Positions 33,508 through 42,831 of a stretch of DNA of 63,982 nt are shown in pieces. The position numbers and the translations under genes were made by a program. The notes under the pieces are model-generated. The model saw only the letters and a program-made list of their open reading frames with translations, ran no database searches and was not told where the DNA came from. This stretch comes from Pseudomonadota bacterium. Lineage in GTDB: Bacteria; Desulfobacterota; Desulfovibrionia; Desulfovibrionales; Desulfovibrionaceae. Position 1 is the first letter of the stretch. Each line of letters begins with the position of its first letter. The DNA lies in the NCBI GenBank assembly GCA_018816865.1, contig JAHIUW010000013.1, forward strand, positions 1 to 63,982. Reading direction: 5' to 3'.

Positions 33508-35160
33508 ATGCGTAATCAACCGCCTCACAGAGGGGAAGGAAGGGTGAAAAAGGGACACGTCATGCGCAGAGCAATCGTTTTTCTCGGGCTTTTTGTGATG
33601 TCACTGGGCCTTGCAGCCTGCCAGAATCCGGGCAAAATGCTTGAAAGCGGGCTCGACTATGACTCGTTGTACAAGCAGTTGCGCAAGGAAGACGAGCAGT
33701 TCGTCAAGATGCGCTCCATGGAAGTGCAGATGGAGCAGACCCAGAATGAGGTCAACGACCTCATTGAACCAATGCTTCCTGCCTACAATCCGTTGGAGGA
33801 CACGACCATCTCCATCAGTGTGCAGCAGGAGACCATTCATAACATTCTCTACATCGTGGCTCGCAACGCCGGACTGAACTTGGTCATCGAACCGGGCATT
33901 GAGTTGGACAAGCGGGTGACCATCAGCTTCGAGGACGCCTCCAGCGCCCTGGTGGTGGAGAAACTGCTGCAGGCCTATGACCTGGCCTGGGAAGTTTCTG
34001 ACAATATTCTGTATGTCCAGCAGTTTGCCGAGCAGACCTTCAAATTGGATTTTGTTAATGCACTCACAACTGTCGAGTCCAAGTCTGGTGGCGACATCTT
34101 CGGCAGCGCTTTGTCGGGGACGGGCGATCTGGCCGGACAATTCTCCATGGGCACCACCATGGGTGGCGAGTTTGACGACTCCTCGATCTATGGACAGATT
34201 CTGCAGAGTGTGGATTCCGTCCTGTCCGAAGAGAGTGCTTTTGGCGAGCAGGGCGTAACCGGTGAAGAGCCGGAAAACCCCGGCTATTTCGCCCTTGATC
34301 CGCTGACGGGAAGCCTGTTTGTTCGGACCTCCCCCGGCAAGATCAAGACCATCGCCAAGATGATCAACAACCTGAAGTCCAAGCTGTCCAAGCAGGTGGT
34401 GATCGATGCGCGGATCATGGAAGTCCGGCTTTCGGATGACTTCCAGTTCGGTATTGATTTCAACTGGGTGGCCGAGCGCATGTCTCTGGGCGACGGAACC
34501 ACGACGTTGTCTTTGCTGCAGCGTGGCGCCCAGGCCATCACGGCTCGGACGTACGCGGACAACCAGACGGTTGCCACTCTCACCGGCCTGACCAGGGGTG
34601 ATGACACCTTCAATGCCGCCATAGAGGCCATGCAGACCTTTGGCGGGGTGAAGGTTGTGGCCAATCCGCATGTACGTGCCAAACACGCCCAGCCGGCTCT
34701 GTTCACCTCCGGCAGCTCATACAAGTACGTTTCAGAAATCTCTCGTGAGACTGATGATAATGGCATTACAACCTATACGACGGAGACGGCCAACGTCTTT
34801 GACGGTGTAATGCTGGGTGTCATGGCCTACATCAGTGATGACGACAAGATTGATATGCAGATCTTCCCCATCAAGAGCGAGGTCACGGCAACCAGCTTGG
34901 CATTGGTGGAAGTGACGCAGGCTGGTGACAAGATCACCTTGCCCCAGGTGGACGTGAAGACCGTTAGCACGACCGTTCGGGTCAAGGATGGCGACACGAT
35001 CATCCTCGGTGGTCTGATCGACAAATCGACCAGCAAGTCCGACAACGGCGTGCCCTTGATGTCTGACATCCCTGTGCTGGGCTGGCTGTTCAAGACCAGG
35101 ACTGACAATGATGCGGTTCGCGAACTGGTCATCGTCATGCAAGTCAGGGTGGTGAAATGA
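33508..35160 (+). CDS. mshL: MshL/PilQ-type outer-membrane secretin
   Basis: A 550-residue lipoprotein secretin. The lipobox LAAC puts the lipidated Cys at residue 38 of this form. An STN-like/N-domain (about 100-175; ISVQQETIHNILYIVARNAGLNLVIEPG) and an N1 domain (near 265-300; FVRTSPGKIKTIAKMINNL) precede the secretin core with VVIDARIMEVRLSDDFQFGIDFNW and the C-terminal signature VKDGDTIILGGLIDKS and VPLMSDIPVLGWLF. It forms the outer-membrane pore for the pilus. ATG 33508 has GAGG 6 nt upstream; GTG 33544 and ATG 33562 would give more usual lipoprotein leaders. It overlaps the next gene by 4 bases. Confidence 0.93.
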   Translation: MRNQPPHRGEGRVKKGHVMRRAIVFLGLFVMSLGLAACQNPGKMLESGLDYDSLYKQLRKEDEQFVKMRSMEVQMEQTQNEVNDLIEPMLPAYNPLEDTTISISVQQETIHNILYIVARNAGLNLVIEPGIELDKRVTISFEDASSALVVEKLLQAYDLAWEVSDNILYVQQFAEQTFKLDFVNALTTVESKSGGDIFGSALSGTGDLAGQFSMGTTMGGEFDDSSIYGQILQSVDSVLSEESAFGEQGVTGEEPENPGYFALDPLTGSLFVRTSPGKIKTIAKMINNLKSKLSKQVVIDARIMEVRLSDDFQFGIDFNWVAERMSLGDGTTTLSLLQRGAQAITARTYADNQTVATLTGLTRGDDTFNAAIEAMQTFGGVKVVANPHVRAKHAQPALFTSGSSYKYVSEISRETDDNGITTYTTETANVFDGVMLGVMAYISDDDKIDMQIFPIKSEVTATSLALVEVTQAGDKITLPQVDVKTVSTTVRVKDGDTIILGGLIDKSTSKSDNGVPLMSDIPVLGWLFKTRTDNDAVRELVIVMQVRVVK

Positions 35161-35969
35161 GTGTTATCTACCGCAGTCTTCAGCAGTTGAAGAAGGAGGA
35201 GACCGGGAAGATTCCTCGGTCGACTCCTCAGGCAGTGGCGCCAAGGACGAGCAAGCTTGTCATAAGAGCGGGAGTCTTTCTTTTGGTCCTGACAGTTCTG
35301 GTTGGATCTGGAGTGTTCTTCATCCAACAGGAGGTCCAGAAGATAGAACTGCCGGTTGCGCCAGATACAACGCGTGCCCAATCTCAAACCATGCAGGGCC
35401 GTCAGCAGGCCGTGGACAAGATCATGGAAGGCGACATCGAGGCGGAATCCGCCCCGGTGGAGCAGGCCCAGCTTGCGCCTCCAGTCCGTCTCGAGCCCAT
35501 GGTGCGCCAGCACCTGTATCGTGACGTGCAGGCTACGGATCGCAAGATCGATCTGACAAAGCCCACCAAGGCCCTGGAGACCCACTTTGCGCAGAAGGCC
35601 CGTAAGAACGAGAACGTCCTTGCTCTGGAGCGCAAACTGGTGCAGGCCTCCAAGACCGGTGACCTGACCCAGTCCAAGGAGCTGCTGTCCTCCATGGCCG
35701 TGGAAATCGGCAAGAAGGAGAGCGCCTCCAAGTACAAGTGGGAAGGGTATTTGGCTCTCAAGGAGAAGCGCTACGCAGATGCGGAGAACTTCTTCCGTCG
35801 GGCTGTCGGCATCCGCCCCACGGACTTTGTGAGCAACCTCAACCTGGTGTACGCCCTGCTTGGGCAGGGCAAGCGGGATGATGCCGTGCGCATCTACCGC
35901 CAGCTCATTGAGCGCTTCCCCATGAACGAGCGTGTGCAGGACCTGGGCAAGGCCCTGGGCGAACTGTAG
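35157..35969 (+). CDS. MshN-like TPR protein
   Basis: This 270-residue bitopic protein begins with a cytoplasmic SVIYRSLQQLKKEE helix, which is typical of MshN/PulB-like N-termini. A TM spans about residues 40-58 (AGVFLLVLTVLVGSGVFFI). The periplasmic part ends with TPR-like helices (KWEGYLALKEKRYADAENFFRRAVGI, LVYALLGQGKRDDAVRIYRQLIE). It presumably stabilises the secretin or the assembly platform. Translation is coupled to the secretin gene by an ATGA overlap, and a strong terminator ends the operon. Confidence 0.72.
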   Translation: MSVIYRSLQQLKKEETGKIPRSTPQAVAPRTSKLVIRAGVFLLVLTVLVGSGVFFIQQEVQKIELPVAPDTTRAQSQTMQGRQQAVDKIMEGDIEAESAPVEQAQLAPPVRLEPMVRQHLYRDVQATDRKIDLTKPTKALETHFAQKARKNENVLALERKLVQASKTGDLTQSKELLSSMAVEIGKKESASKYKWEGYLALKEKRYADAENFFRRAVGIRPTDFVSNLNLVYALLGQGKRDDAVRIYRQLIERFPMNERVQDLGKALGEL

Positions 35970-36004
35970 ACGAACGTTTCATTGCATCCTAGTTACGTGC
36001 CCTT

Positions 36005-36041
36005 CCGGGCCGGAGTTACCCTCTCCGGCCCGGTTTTTTTT
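36005..36041 (+). terminator. Terminator of the pilus assembly operon
   Basis: CCGGGCCGGAG (36005-36015) and CTCCGGCCCGG (36023-36033) pair perfectly around a 7-nt loop and run into eight T. Confidence 0.95.
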
Positions 36042-36127
36042 GAGGATTTGCGGTGTCATGGGGTTTTGGTGTAATTAGGTGGAGTGCATAAGGTGCTTTG
36101 CGCCTAACCCTTAACAAGGCGAATTCA

Positions 36128-38638
36128 ATGGGCGCTGATGAGAAGCAGGGACGGGGAGATCTTCCGCCCGAGATGGACAAGGCGTGTGTGCCGGGAACAC
36201 GAGTGGACCAGCTGTCTGCCTTCCAACTCTATCATCTCAATAAGTATGCGGAAATCGGCATGGCACTGTCGGGCGAAGAGAACGTCGACCGCCTGCTTGA
36301 GATGATCATCCACGAGGCACGCGCCATTACTGACGCCGATGCTGGAACCCTGTATCTCGTCAATGAATCCGGGACGCATCTGGATTTCGTGATCCTCCAG
36401 AACGACACCATGAACACCCGCATGGGTGGGACCTCCGGGGAGGAGATCAACCTGCCCCCGGTGCCCCTGATGGTGGATGGCAAACCCAACCGCGCCAACG
36501 TTTCCTCGCACGTCGCCTTGAGTGGGGACATCGTCAATATCGCCGATGTCTATGAGTCCGAGGATTTCGACTTCACCGGCCCTCGCAAATACGATGAGGC
36601 CACGGGATACCGCTCCAAGTCCATGCTGGTCATTCCCATGCGCAACCATGAGAACGACATCATTGGTGTGCTCCAGCTCTTGAACGCCCAGGACATCGCC
36701 GGGGGGGGCTGCATCAGCGAGTTCTCGGATGACAGGGTGGTGCTGGTGGCGTCGTTGGCATCCCAGGCTGCGGCTGCTCTGACCAAAACACGGCTGATCA
36801 AGGACTTGAAGGATCTTTTCTACGCCTTCATCAAGAGCATCGCCAACGCCATCGAAGAAAAATCCCCCTATACCGGTGGCCACATCAACCGCGTGGTGGA
36901 TATCTCCATGCTCATTGCCCGCAAGATCAACGAGATCGATGACGGGCCGTTTGCGGACACCCATTTCAACGAAGACGAACTTGAGGAACTGAAGCTTTCG
37001 GCCTGGCTGCACGACATCGGCAAGATCATCACCCCCGAATGGGTGGTGGACAAGGCCTCCAAGCTGCAGACCATCTATGACCGGGTCGACCTTGTCTCCC
37101 TGCGCTTCGACCTCATTGCCAAGAGCCTGGAGGCCGATTGTCTGGCCCTCAAGGTGGAGCAGTTGACGTTGGGGACGGGCCCGGAAGCGTTGGCTGAGCT
37201 TGATGCCCGTTGTGCCCAGGCCCTTGAGGATCTGGCCGCAGAGCGCACCTTCGTCATGTCCTGCAACGAACCCGGCGAGTTTATGAGTGATGAGCGCATC
37301 GCGCGGGTGGGGGCCATCGCGGCCAAGACCTATGCCTTGAATGGGCAACAGCGTCCCTACCTGACCGAAGACGAGTTGCAAAACCTGTGCATCCGCAAGG
37401 GCACACTGACGGGCCGGGAACGTGTCATCATCGAGAATCATGCCTCCATGACGGGCACCATGCTGTCCGAGTTGCCATTTCCCAAAAAACTTTCGCGTGT
37501 ACCTGAATACGCCAGCAGTCATCACGAGAAACTCGACGGCTCTGGCTACCCTAAGGGGCTCAAGGATGATGCGTTGCCTCTGCAGGCCCGCATCATGGCG
37601 GTGGCCGACATCTTTGAGGCGCTCACCGCCAAGGACCGGCCCTACAAGAAACCCTTGCCTTTGTCCCAGGCCGTGAAGATCCTGGGGTTCATGAAGAAGG
37701 ATCGCCATATCGATCCTGAAGTGCATGACCTCTTCCTGTCCACAGGCCTGTTCAGGGAATACGCTGAGCTGGAGCTCAATCCCGATCAGTTTGATGAGGT
37801 GAAGGTGCCACCGGACTTGACCAAGCGACCTGTGTTGGTTGCAGGACAAGGGGATTTCGAGTCTTTGACCGGGCTGTTGACGGCCTGGGGGGCGATTCTG
37901 GACATGCAGCCTTCTCTGCCCACGGCAGAACTGGCGGTGATCAAGGCCTATCAGGTTTGCAAGCCGTATCGCGTCGTCTTCATCCCGGCCGATGAACCGG
38001 GCTGGGAGCTTGCGGCCCAGTTGGGGGAAAACGAGGGCTTTCCCATGCACAGCCTGGTGATGGTCTCCGCCGCTCCTGGTGATAGTGACCGCCAACAAAT
38101 GCAGTCCCTGGGGCTGGGCGGGCTGATTGCGCTCCCGGTCCAGGAGGGTGAACTCAGCGACGTGGTGTTCTCTTTGATCAACGGCCATCGCTACAGCGAA
38201 GGCGTCAACCCGGCCCTGTGCCTGATGGGCAAGGCGCGCCAGCGCGCCCGACAGGAAAGCCGTGGGCTGTCCATCCTGGTGGTGGATGATTCGGCCAACA
38301 CCAGGATGCTGATCAAGTATTACCTGGCGGATAAGTCCTATTGCCTGGAAATCGCCGAAAACGGTCGCGATGGGGTGGAGGCCTACACCAAGAGCCACTT
38401 CGATCTGGTGATCATGGGAACCCATCTTTCGGGCATGGATGGTTTTGCCTCGGCTCGCGCCATCCGCCAGTGGGAGCAGGAAAGCCGGTCGCCGCAAGTC
38501 CCCCTGCTGGCCATCACGGCCCACTACATCGCCGACGATGGACAACGGAGTCTGGATGCCGGCTTTACGGACTATATTGAGCGCCCCTTTACCAAACCCA
38601 AGTTGCTCAAGTTAGTGGAACAATATATAGGCAAATGA
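36128..38638 (+). CDS. GAF/HD-GYP protein with degenerate receiver domain
   Basis: The 836-residue cytoplasmic protein has a GAF domain (about 45-215), an HD-GYP domain and a C-terminal receiver-like domain (about 713-836). The HD-GYP part keeps HDIGK (about 294), HHEKLDGSGYP (about 464) and ADIFEALTAKDRPYK, so c-di-GMP hydrolysis is likely. It is unusual in having about 120 extra residues between HDIGKIITPEWVVDKASKL and the RERVIIENH helix. In the receiver domain the phosphoacceptor Asp is Gly (IMGTHLSGMDG, residue 764) and the Lys motif is ERP, so phosphorylation is not expected. ATG 36128 was chosen for its AAGG site. It follows the pilus operon, whose riboswitches sense a cyclic dinucleotide. 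Confidence 0.92.
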   Translation: MGADEKQGRGDLPPEMDKACVPGTRVDQLSAFQLYHLNKYAEIGMALSGEENVDRLLEMIIHEARAITDADAGTLYLVNESGTHLDFVILQNDTMNTRMGGTSGEEINLPPVPLMVDGKPNRANVSSHVALSGDIVNIADVYESEDFDFTGPRKYDEATGYRSKSMLVIPMRNHENDIIGVLQLLNAQDIAGGGCISEFSDDRVVLVASLASQAAAALTKTRLIKDLKDLFYAFIKSIANAIEEKSPYTGGHINRVVDISMLIARKINEIDDGPFADTHFNEDELEELKLSAWLHDIGKIITPEWVVDKASKLQTIYDRVDLVSLRFDLIAKSLEADCLALKVEQLTLGTGPEALAELDARCAQALEDLAAERTFVMSCNEPGEFMSDERIARVGAIAAKTYALNGQQRPYLTEDELQNLCIRKGTLTGRERVIIENHASMTGTMLSELPFPKKLSRVPEYASSHHEKLDGSGYPKGLKDDALPLQARIMAVADIFEALTAKDRPYKKPLPLSQAVKILGFMKKDRHIDPEVHDLFLSTGLFREYAELELNPDQFDEVKVPPDLTKRPVLVAGQGDFESLTGLLTAWGAILDMQPSLPTAELAVIKAYQVCKPYRVVFIPADEPGWELAAQLGENEGFPMHSLVMVSAAPGDSDRQQMQSLGLGGLIALPVQEGELSDVVFSLINGHRYSEGVNPALCLMGKARQRARQESRGLSILVVDDSANTRMLIKYYLADKSYCLEIAENGRDGVEAYTKSHFDLVIMGTHLSGMDGFASARAIRQWEQESRSPQVPLLAITAHYIADDGQRSLDAGFTDYIERPFTKPKLLKLVEQYIGK

Positions 38639-38711
38639 TAGGCTGGGGCATCTTCGCCCCCTGGCTTGCGCCATGATCCGGAACCTGATGTCCACATCCG
38701 AGGCCGCACTG

Positions 38712-39920
38712 ATGGAAGTAAATTCCGATACCAAGTACAAGACCCTGCATAAGGGCCAGTTGATATTCAAGGAGGAGCAGAATAGCTCCGCAGCCTACAT
38801 GCTCAAGAAAGGCCGTGTCAGTCTGTACCGCATACTGAACAACAAGAAAGTCGTGCTGGCCGAGGTCAGCCCTGGACAGATCTTCGGCGAGGAGGGGTTG
38901 CTCGGCGGCGGGACCCGCATCGCCAATGCCGTGGCCGATGAGCCCTGCGAGATCATCGTCATGGACCATGACACGTTCCAGGCGATGCTCCTGAAGAGCC
39001 CGGGCCCCATCCAACGCCTGGCCCGGTATCTCATTGAGCAGGTGCGCGCCGTGAACAAGCGCGTGGCGGAAAGCAGCACGGGAAACGTCTTCTTGTCCGT
39101 GTGCGGTGTGCTGGAGTTGTTGTACAAAGCCCATATCCATTCGCCGCGAGGCACAGGTTCGGCCGGCAAGGATCCCGGCCTGTCCTATGCGGAGTTTTCG
39201 CGCACGGCCAAGGATATCCTGTTGGTGACCCAACTCGAGATCGACGAGGTTGTCGGTCGCCTGCGCAAATTGAAGATCATCGACGTGGACGACGTTCGCC
39301 AAGCCGTGATGAAGAAGGACGTGCTGGGCCGGACCCGCAAGACGTCGGACTTCCTGAAGGACCGCACCATCTCCATCCCGGATTTGACCAAGTTCATGGG
39401 CGTGGCCCGGACCCTGTCTCAGGAGATGCCTGCGGACAAGCCGCCCTTTACCCAATCCCTGGAATTCATCGATATTTATGAGTTCGCACAGATGGTCGGC
39501 TCCAAGCCCGAGACCATCTACAAGAAGATGAGCTACAAGGAGATTCCGGAGACCTATTTCTTCATGCACAAGCCCACGGTGCAGGCCTGGATTGCGGAAG
39601 TGGGCACTGAATTCTTCCAGCGAGTCAAGAAGAAGCGGGTCAAGCTGGAAGACCTGGAGACCGTTGACGACATCGTTTATGTGGACAATGCAACTCTCCA
39701 GGACTGCTTTTCCTCGCTGGGCTTTCAGAAGGTGGCCATCCTGGCGTCCATGGCGGGTGACGAGGCCAGAGCTCGAATTTTTTCGAATCTTTCCAAGAAG
39801 ATGTCTAAGATCGTCCAGGATCAGGCCCTGTCCATCGAAAATCTCGATGAGATGGAGGGTGCTGACGCCGAGGATGAACTCATTGAGACCATCAAGCGCA
39901 TCAAGGGGCTTACCAAGTGA
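38712..39920 (+). CDS. Cyclic-nucleotide-binding protein with FliG-like tail, upstream of motAB
   Basis: The product is about 402 residues. The N-terminal 125 residues are a Crp/CNMP-type cyclic-nucleotide-binding domain (LHKGQLIFKEEQNSSAAYMLKKG, GQIFGEEGLLGG, then a C-helix). The middle has no recognised fold except for IYEFAQMVGSKPETIYKKM, which looks like an excisionase-type helix. The C-terminal part (TLQDCFSSLGFQKVAILASMAGDEARARIFSNLSKKMSKI in two blocks) resembles the middle domain of FliG. No DNA-binding HTH of Crp type was seen. Start is uncertain: ATG 38712 has GAGG 8 nt upstream, ATG 38673 and 38691 have none. It overlaps motA by 4 bases, so it very likely acts on the flagellar motor. 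Confidence 0.72.
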   Translation: MEVNSDTKYKTLHKGQLIFKEEQNSSAAYMLKKGRVSLYRILNNKKVVLAEVSPGQIFGEEGLLGGGTRIANAVADEPCEIIVMDHDTFQAMLLKSPGPIQRLARYLIEQVRAVNKRVAESSTGNVFLSVCGVLELLYKAHIHSPRGTGSAGKDPGLSYAEFSRTAKDILLVTQLEIDEVVGRLRKLKIIDVDDVRQAVMKKDVLGRTRKTSDFLKDRTISIPDLTKFMGVARTLSQEMPADKPPFTQSLEFIDIYEFAQMVGSKPETIYKKMSYKEIPETYFFMHKPTVQAWIAEVGTEFFQRVKKKRVKLEDLETVDDIVYVDNATLQDCFSSLGFQKVAILASMAGDEARARIFSNLSKKMSKIVQDQALSIENLDEMEGADAEDELIETIKRIKGLTK

Positions 39921-40720
39921 ACGTCGCCACCATCATCGGCATCCTGTTCGGCATGGGCGTTCTGGGATTTGCCACTTTTTTTGCCACGTCCAGCGTGTCG
40001 GTGTTCCTGAACTTCCCGGGATTGGCCATTGTCCTGGGCGGCACGGCCGCTGCGACCTTCATCTGCTATCCCATGCGCGAGGTAGGGCGGGTACTCCAGC
40101 TGTTTCTTATCGCTCTGGGACGCGAGGAACTGCCCATGGGCGAATACGTCAACGCCCTGGTGCGTCTGGCCAAGGACTCGTCCACCAAGGGCAAGATTCA
40201 TCTGGAGAAGCAGCTCCCTGGCATTGAGAATGAATTTCTGCGAGACGCCATTCAGATGGTGGTGGACGGTTATTCCCGCGAGGAGATCGCCGAGATTCTG
40301 GATACCCGCATCCAACAGTCCTACGAGCAGGAGATGTCCTCGGCAGGTATCTACCGCACCATGTCACGCCTGTCCCCGGCCTTTGGCATCATCGGCACGC
40401 TCATCGGCCTGATTGCCATGATGCAGGCCATGGGCAACAACCTGAGCGAGATCGGCCCGGCCATGGCCACAGCCCTGACGACCACCCTCTACGGCATTTT
40501 GTTGGCGAATATGGTCTTTTTGCCCATCGCCGTGAAGGTCGAGAAACGCATCGAGGAGCGCGCGGTGTTGATGTCCCTGGTGCGCGACGGGACCCTGTTC
40601 ATCAGGGACAAGGCACCGGCGGCCATTGTCCTGGATAAGCTCAAGGCCTATCTGCCACCAAGGCGTTGGAGCACCATCACGGTGATGAAGGACGTGCGTA
40701 GGCCCGGGAGCAAGGCGTGA
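39917..40720 (+). CDS. motA: Flagellar stator protein MotA
   Basis: The 267-residue inner-membrane proton-channel subunit starts at a GTG overlapping the upstream stop. The four expected TMs are visible: two at the N-terminus (IIGILFGMGVLGFATFFA, FPGLAIVLGGTAAATFICY) and two near 155-200 (LSPAFGIIGTLIGLIAMMQAM, ALTTTLYGILLANMVFLPIAV), separated by the cytoplasmic domain that contacts FliG. The PxFGIIGTLIGLI signature is standard. It pairs with MotB, whose gene follows directly. Confidence 0.95.
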   Translation: MNVATIIGILFGMGVLGFATFFATSSVSVFLNFPGLAIVLGGTAAATFICYPMREVGRVLQLFLIALGREELPMGEYVNALVRLAKDSSTKGKIHLEKQLPGIENEFLRDAIQMVVDGYSREEIAEILDTRIQQSYEQEMSSAGIYRTMSRLSPAFGIIGTLIGLIAMMQAMGNNLSEIGPAMATALTTTLYGILLANMVFLPIAVKVEKRIEERAVLMSLVRDGTLFIRDKAPAAIVLDKLKAYLPPRRWSTITVMKDVRRPGSKA

Positions 40721-41415
40721 TGCCGCGGGTCTCCCGGTTCAGGCGCACTGAGCGCGACCAGGGTGGGGCCTGGGAGCTGTCCTTCGCGGACATGATGACG
40801 CTTATCCTGTGTTTTTTCATCCTGATGGTCACCGTGTCAGAGGTGAACCGCGAGCAGTACGACGTGGTGGCCGAATCCCTGGGGGAGGCCATGGGCACCA
40901 AGGCGCCGGAACCCGAGGCCCCGGTCATCCCGGCGGAGTGGCGTGAAAAATTAAAGACCCTGGAAGACGTCCGGCGCGAGATCACCGCGCGCACCCGGCA
41001 CGCCTCGGATGCCTTGTCCCTTGAGATGCGCCCCGACGCGGTGGCCGTGAATCTGCGGGGAGCCGTGTTCTTCGAGTTGGGCAGCGCGGAACTGACCCCG
41101 AAGGCCTTGGATATTCTGGCCGACATCGCCCCCCCGCTGATGGGCATTCCCTACCGCATGACCGTTGAAGGCCACACCGACAACCTGCCCATCAGTTCCC
41201 CTGTCTTCCCCTCCAACTGGGAGTTGTCCGCTGCTCGTGCCTCGGCCGTGGCGCGCTATTTCATCGACCATGGTTTCCCGCGTGAGCGGGTCCAGGTCAT
41301 GGGCCTGGCGGATACGCGTCCCCTGCGCCCGAACCAGGACGCCCAGGGCAATCCCCTTCCCGAGAATCAGGGTCAGAACCGGCGTATTGTGATCTTGGTG
41401 GAACCGCAGCAGTAG
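40720..41415 (+). CDS. motB: Flagellar stator protein MotB
   Basis: A 231-residue protein with one TM carrying the proton-binding Asp (SFADMMTLILCFFILMV, D24), and a C-terminal OmpA-like peptidoglycan-binding domain (about 115-228; VEGHTDNLPI, NWELSAARASAVARYF, QNRRIVI). It anchors the stator to the cell wall. The start codon overlaps the motA stop; GTG 40717 is possible as well. A good hairpin terminator follows at 41459. Confidence 0.95.
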   Translation: MPRVSRFRRTERDQGGAWELSFADMMTLILCFFILMVTVSEVNREQYDVVAESLGEAMGTKAPEPEAPVIPAEWREKLKTLEDVRREITARTRHASDALSLEMRPDAVAVNLRGAVFFELGSAELTPKALDILADIAPPLMGIPYRMTVEGHTDNLPISSPVFPSNWELSAARASAVARYFIDHGFPRERVQVMGLADTRPLRPNQDAQGNPLPENQGQNRRIVILVEPQQ

Positions 41416-41458
41416 TCGCGGGTTGGTTTGGTGTCCCGTTCTTGTCAAGGGAATGAAA

Positions 41459-41492
41459 AAGGCCTCACGGATGCGTGGGGCCTTGTATTTTT
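41459..41492 (+). terminator. Terminator after motB
   Basis: AAGGCCTCACG (41459-41469) pairs with CGTGGGGCCTT (41474-41484) with one wobble, followed by GTATTTTT. It also lies just past the converging REC-TPR gene. Confidence 0.85.
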
Positions 41493-41534
41493 GCTGTGGC
41501 AAAGGACTTGTGTCCCGGGAGCATGCGCGTCAGG

Positions 41535-42620
41535 TCAGACGTCCTTGATGGACTCGGCCCTCTTTTTGTCATGGACGGTCAACGGGGTCTCTCCGGCGGG
41601 CGGCATCCAGGTCGTGCCCATGACTTCCTTGAAGAACTTGGCGGCCTCGGGGAAGTATGGGTTGATTGCCAGGGAGAGCTTTAGATCCGCCTGGGCCTTG
41701 GAGCGCTCGCCCATGTAGAAATAGGCTTTGGAAATGTTGAAGTAGATGTTTTCATCCTGGGGTGTGATCTCCAGGGCACGGCGGTAGGCGCGCACGGCTC
41801 CCGGGTAGTCGCCGGCCCGGCGCAGACGGACCCCCAGGGTGTTATAGGGGTTGGGGGCCTTGGTGTCATGCTTCAAAATCTCGATGAAGATGGTCTTGGC
41901 CTGTTCCAGACGATCGAACTGAGCATGGACCTCGGCGGCCTTTTGCAGGTAGCTCTTGAAGCGATCCAGGTTGCCCTTGCCCTTGTAGGCTTCGGCCAGC
42001 CCCTGGTAGGCCTCGGCGAACAAATCGTTGATCTTCAGCGCCTTGTTGAAGGAGATGATGGCCTTGCCGTATTTCTCGCGGATCAGGTAGTCGCAGCCCA
42101 GGTCGTAGTACTTTTGGGCCTCGTCCTGCAGCGAGAGTATCTCCTCGAATTCCTCGATGGCGTCGTCGAAATCCCCTTGATCCACCATATCCTGGGCGTG
42201 CTTGAGCTGTTCCACCTCGATCTCTGAGAAACGCTGCAGCTGGACAGCCATCATCAGGTGGCGCTGCAGTGTCTCCTCGGAATAGGGCCGCAGGACGTAT
42301 CCGGTGCAACCGGCCGCGATGGAGTCCAATACTGCATTTTTCTGGTTCTCCACCGTGACCATGATTAGGGGCGATTTGCGGTGTCTGGGCATCTGGCGGA
42401 TGATGCGCATGAACTTGCAGCCGTCCATGTCCCCGAGATTGGAGTCGCAGATGATGCAATCCACATCCTCGTTGGCCAAGTAGGCTGCCGCCTCACCGCC
42501 CGAGGAAAAGCCCATGATCGTCTGCGGGCGCAGCCGTTTGACGTTCAGCTTGTCTCTGCGCAGGTGATCATCCTGGCCGGAGATGACGCAAATGGTTTTG
42601 AATTCGTGCGCTTGGTCCAT
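41535..42620 (-). CDS. Receiver-domain TPR protein
   Basis: The 361-residue product has an N-terminal CheY-like receiver (residues 8-125) and four to six TPR units (about 150-340; YDLGCDYLIREKYGKAIISFNKAL, AYQGLAEAYKGKGNLDRFKSYL, NTLGVRLRRAGDYPGAVRAYRRAL, IYFNISKAYFYMGERSKA). The phosphoacceptor Asp is kept (IICDSNLGDMDG) and so is the Thr (MVTVEN), but the conserved Lys-Pro is Arg-Pro (VLRPYSEE), which may alter switching. No output enzyme is present, so it is probably a phosphorylation-dependent scaffold. It converges on motAB. Confidence 0.85.
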   Translation of the reverse strand: MDQAHEFKTICVISGQDDHLRRDKLNVKRLRPQTIMGFSSGGEAAAYLANEDVDCIICDSNLGDMDGCKFMRIIRQMPRHRKSPLIMVTVENQKNAVLDSIAAGCTGYVLRPYSEETLQRHLMMAVQLQRFSEIEVEQLKHAQDMVDQGDFDDAIEEFEEILSLQDEAQKYYDLGCDYLIREKYGKAIISFNKALKINDLFAEAYQGLAEAYKGKGNLDRFKSYLQKAAEVHAQFDRLEQAKTIFIEILKHDTKAPNPYNTLGVRLRRAGDYPGAVRAYRRALEITPQDENIYFNISKAYFYMGERSKAQADLKLSLAINPYFPEAAKFFKEVMGTTWMPPAGETPLTVHDKKRAESIKDV

Positions 42621-42794
42621 ACGTTCACTTTGGGTTTCTTGAATAATGAGGTCAACTTAATTGTACGCATCAGGGGATTTTTCGCAAGGTTGTTCCACGG
42701 GTGCTGCGTCAATTCAATTGAAGGAATCAAACTTCATTCATTGTCTCGGAGATGATGCCTTGAAGTGCTGCGCGAGAATATGGCTTTACGTTTC

Positions 42795-42809
42795 TAGACG
42801 ACCGGTCTA
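42795..42809. promoter_or_regulatory. TetR-type operator, copy 1
   Basis: TAGACGACCGGTCTA is the inverted repeat TAGAC-N5-GTCTA, 22 bases before the TetR start. The same 15 bases recur at 43472-43486 before the next gene. Confidence 0.85.
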
Positions 42810-42831
42810 TTATTTGAATCAGGAGAGCATG

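Noticed and set aside
33478-33510. Riboswitch-like GTAACCCCCGGAAAGCGGGG before the secretin
   Set aside because: It has a GAAAG-like loop but lacks the GGGACG and CCGGGC cores of GEMM; probably only a local hairpin.
36125-38545. 806-codon open frame antisense to the HD-GYP gene
   Set aside because: Mirror frame of a well-supported gene, with no ribosome site or domain.
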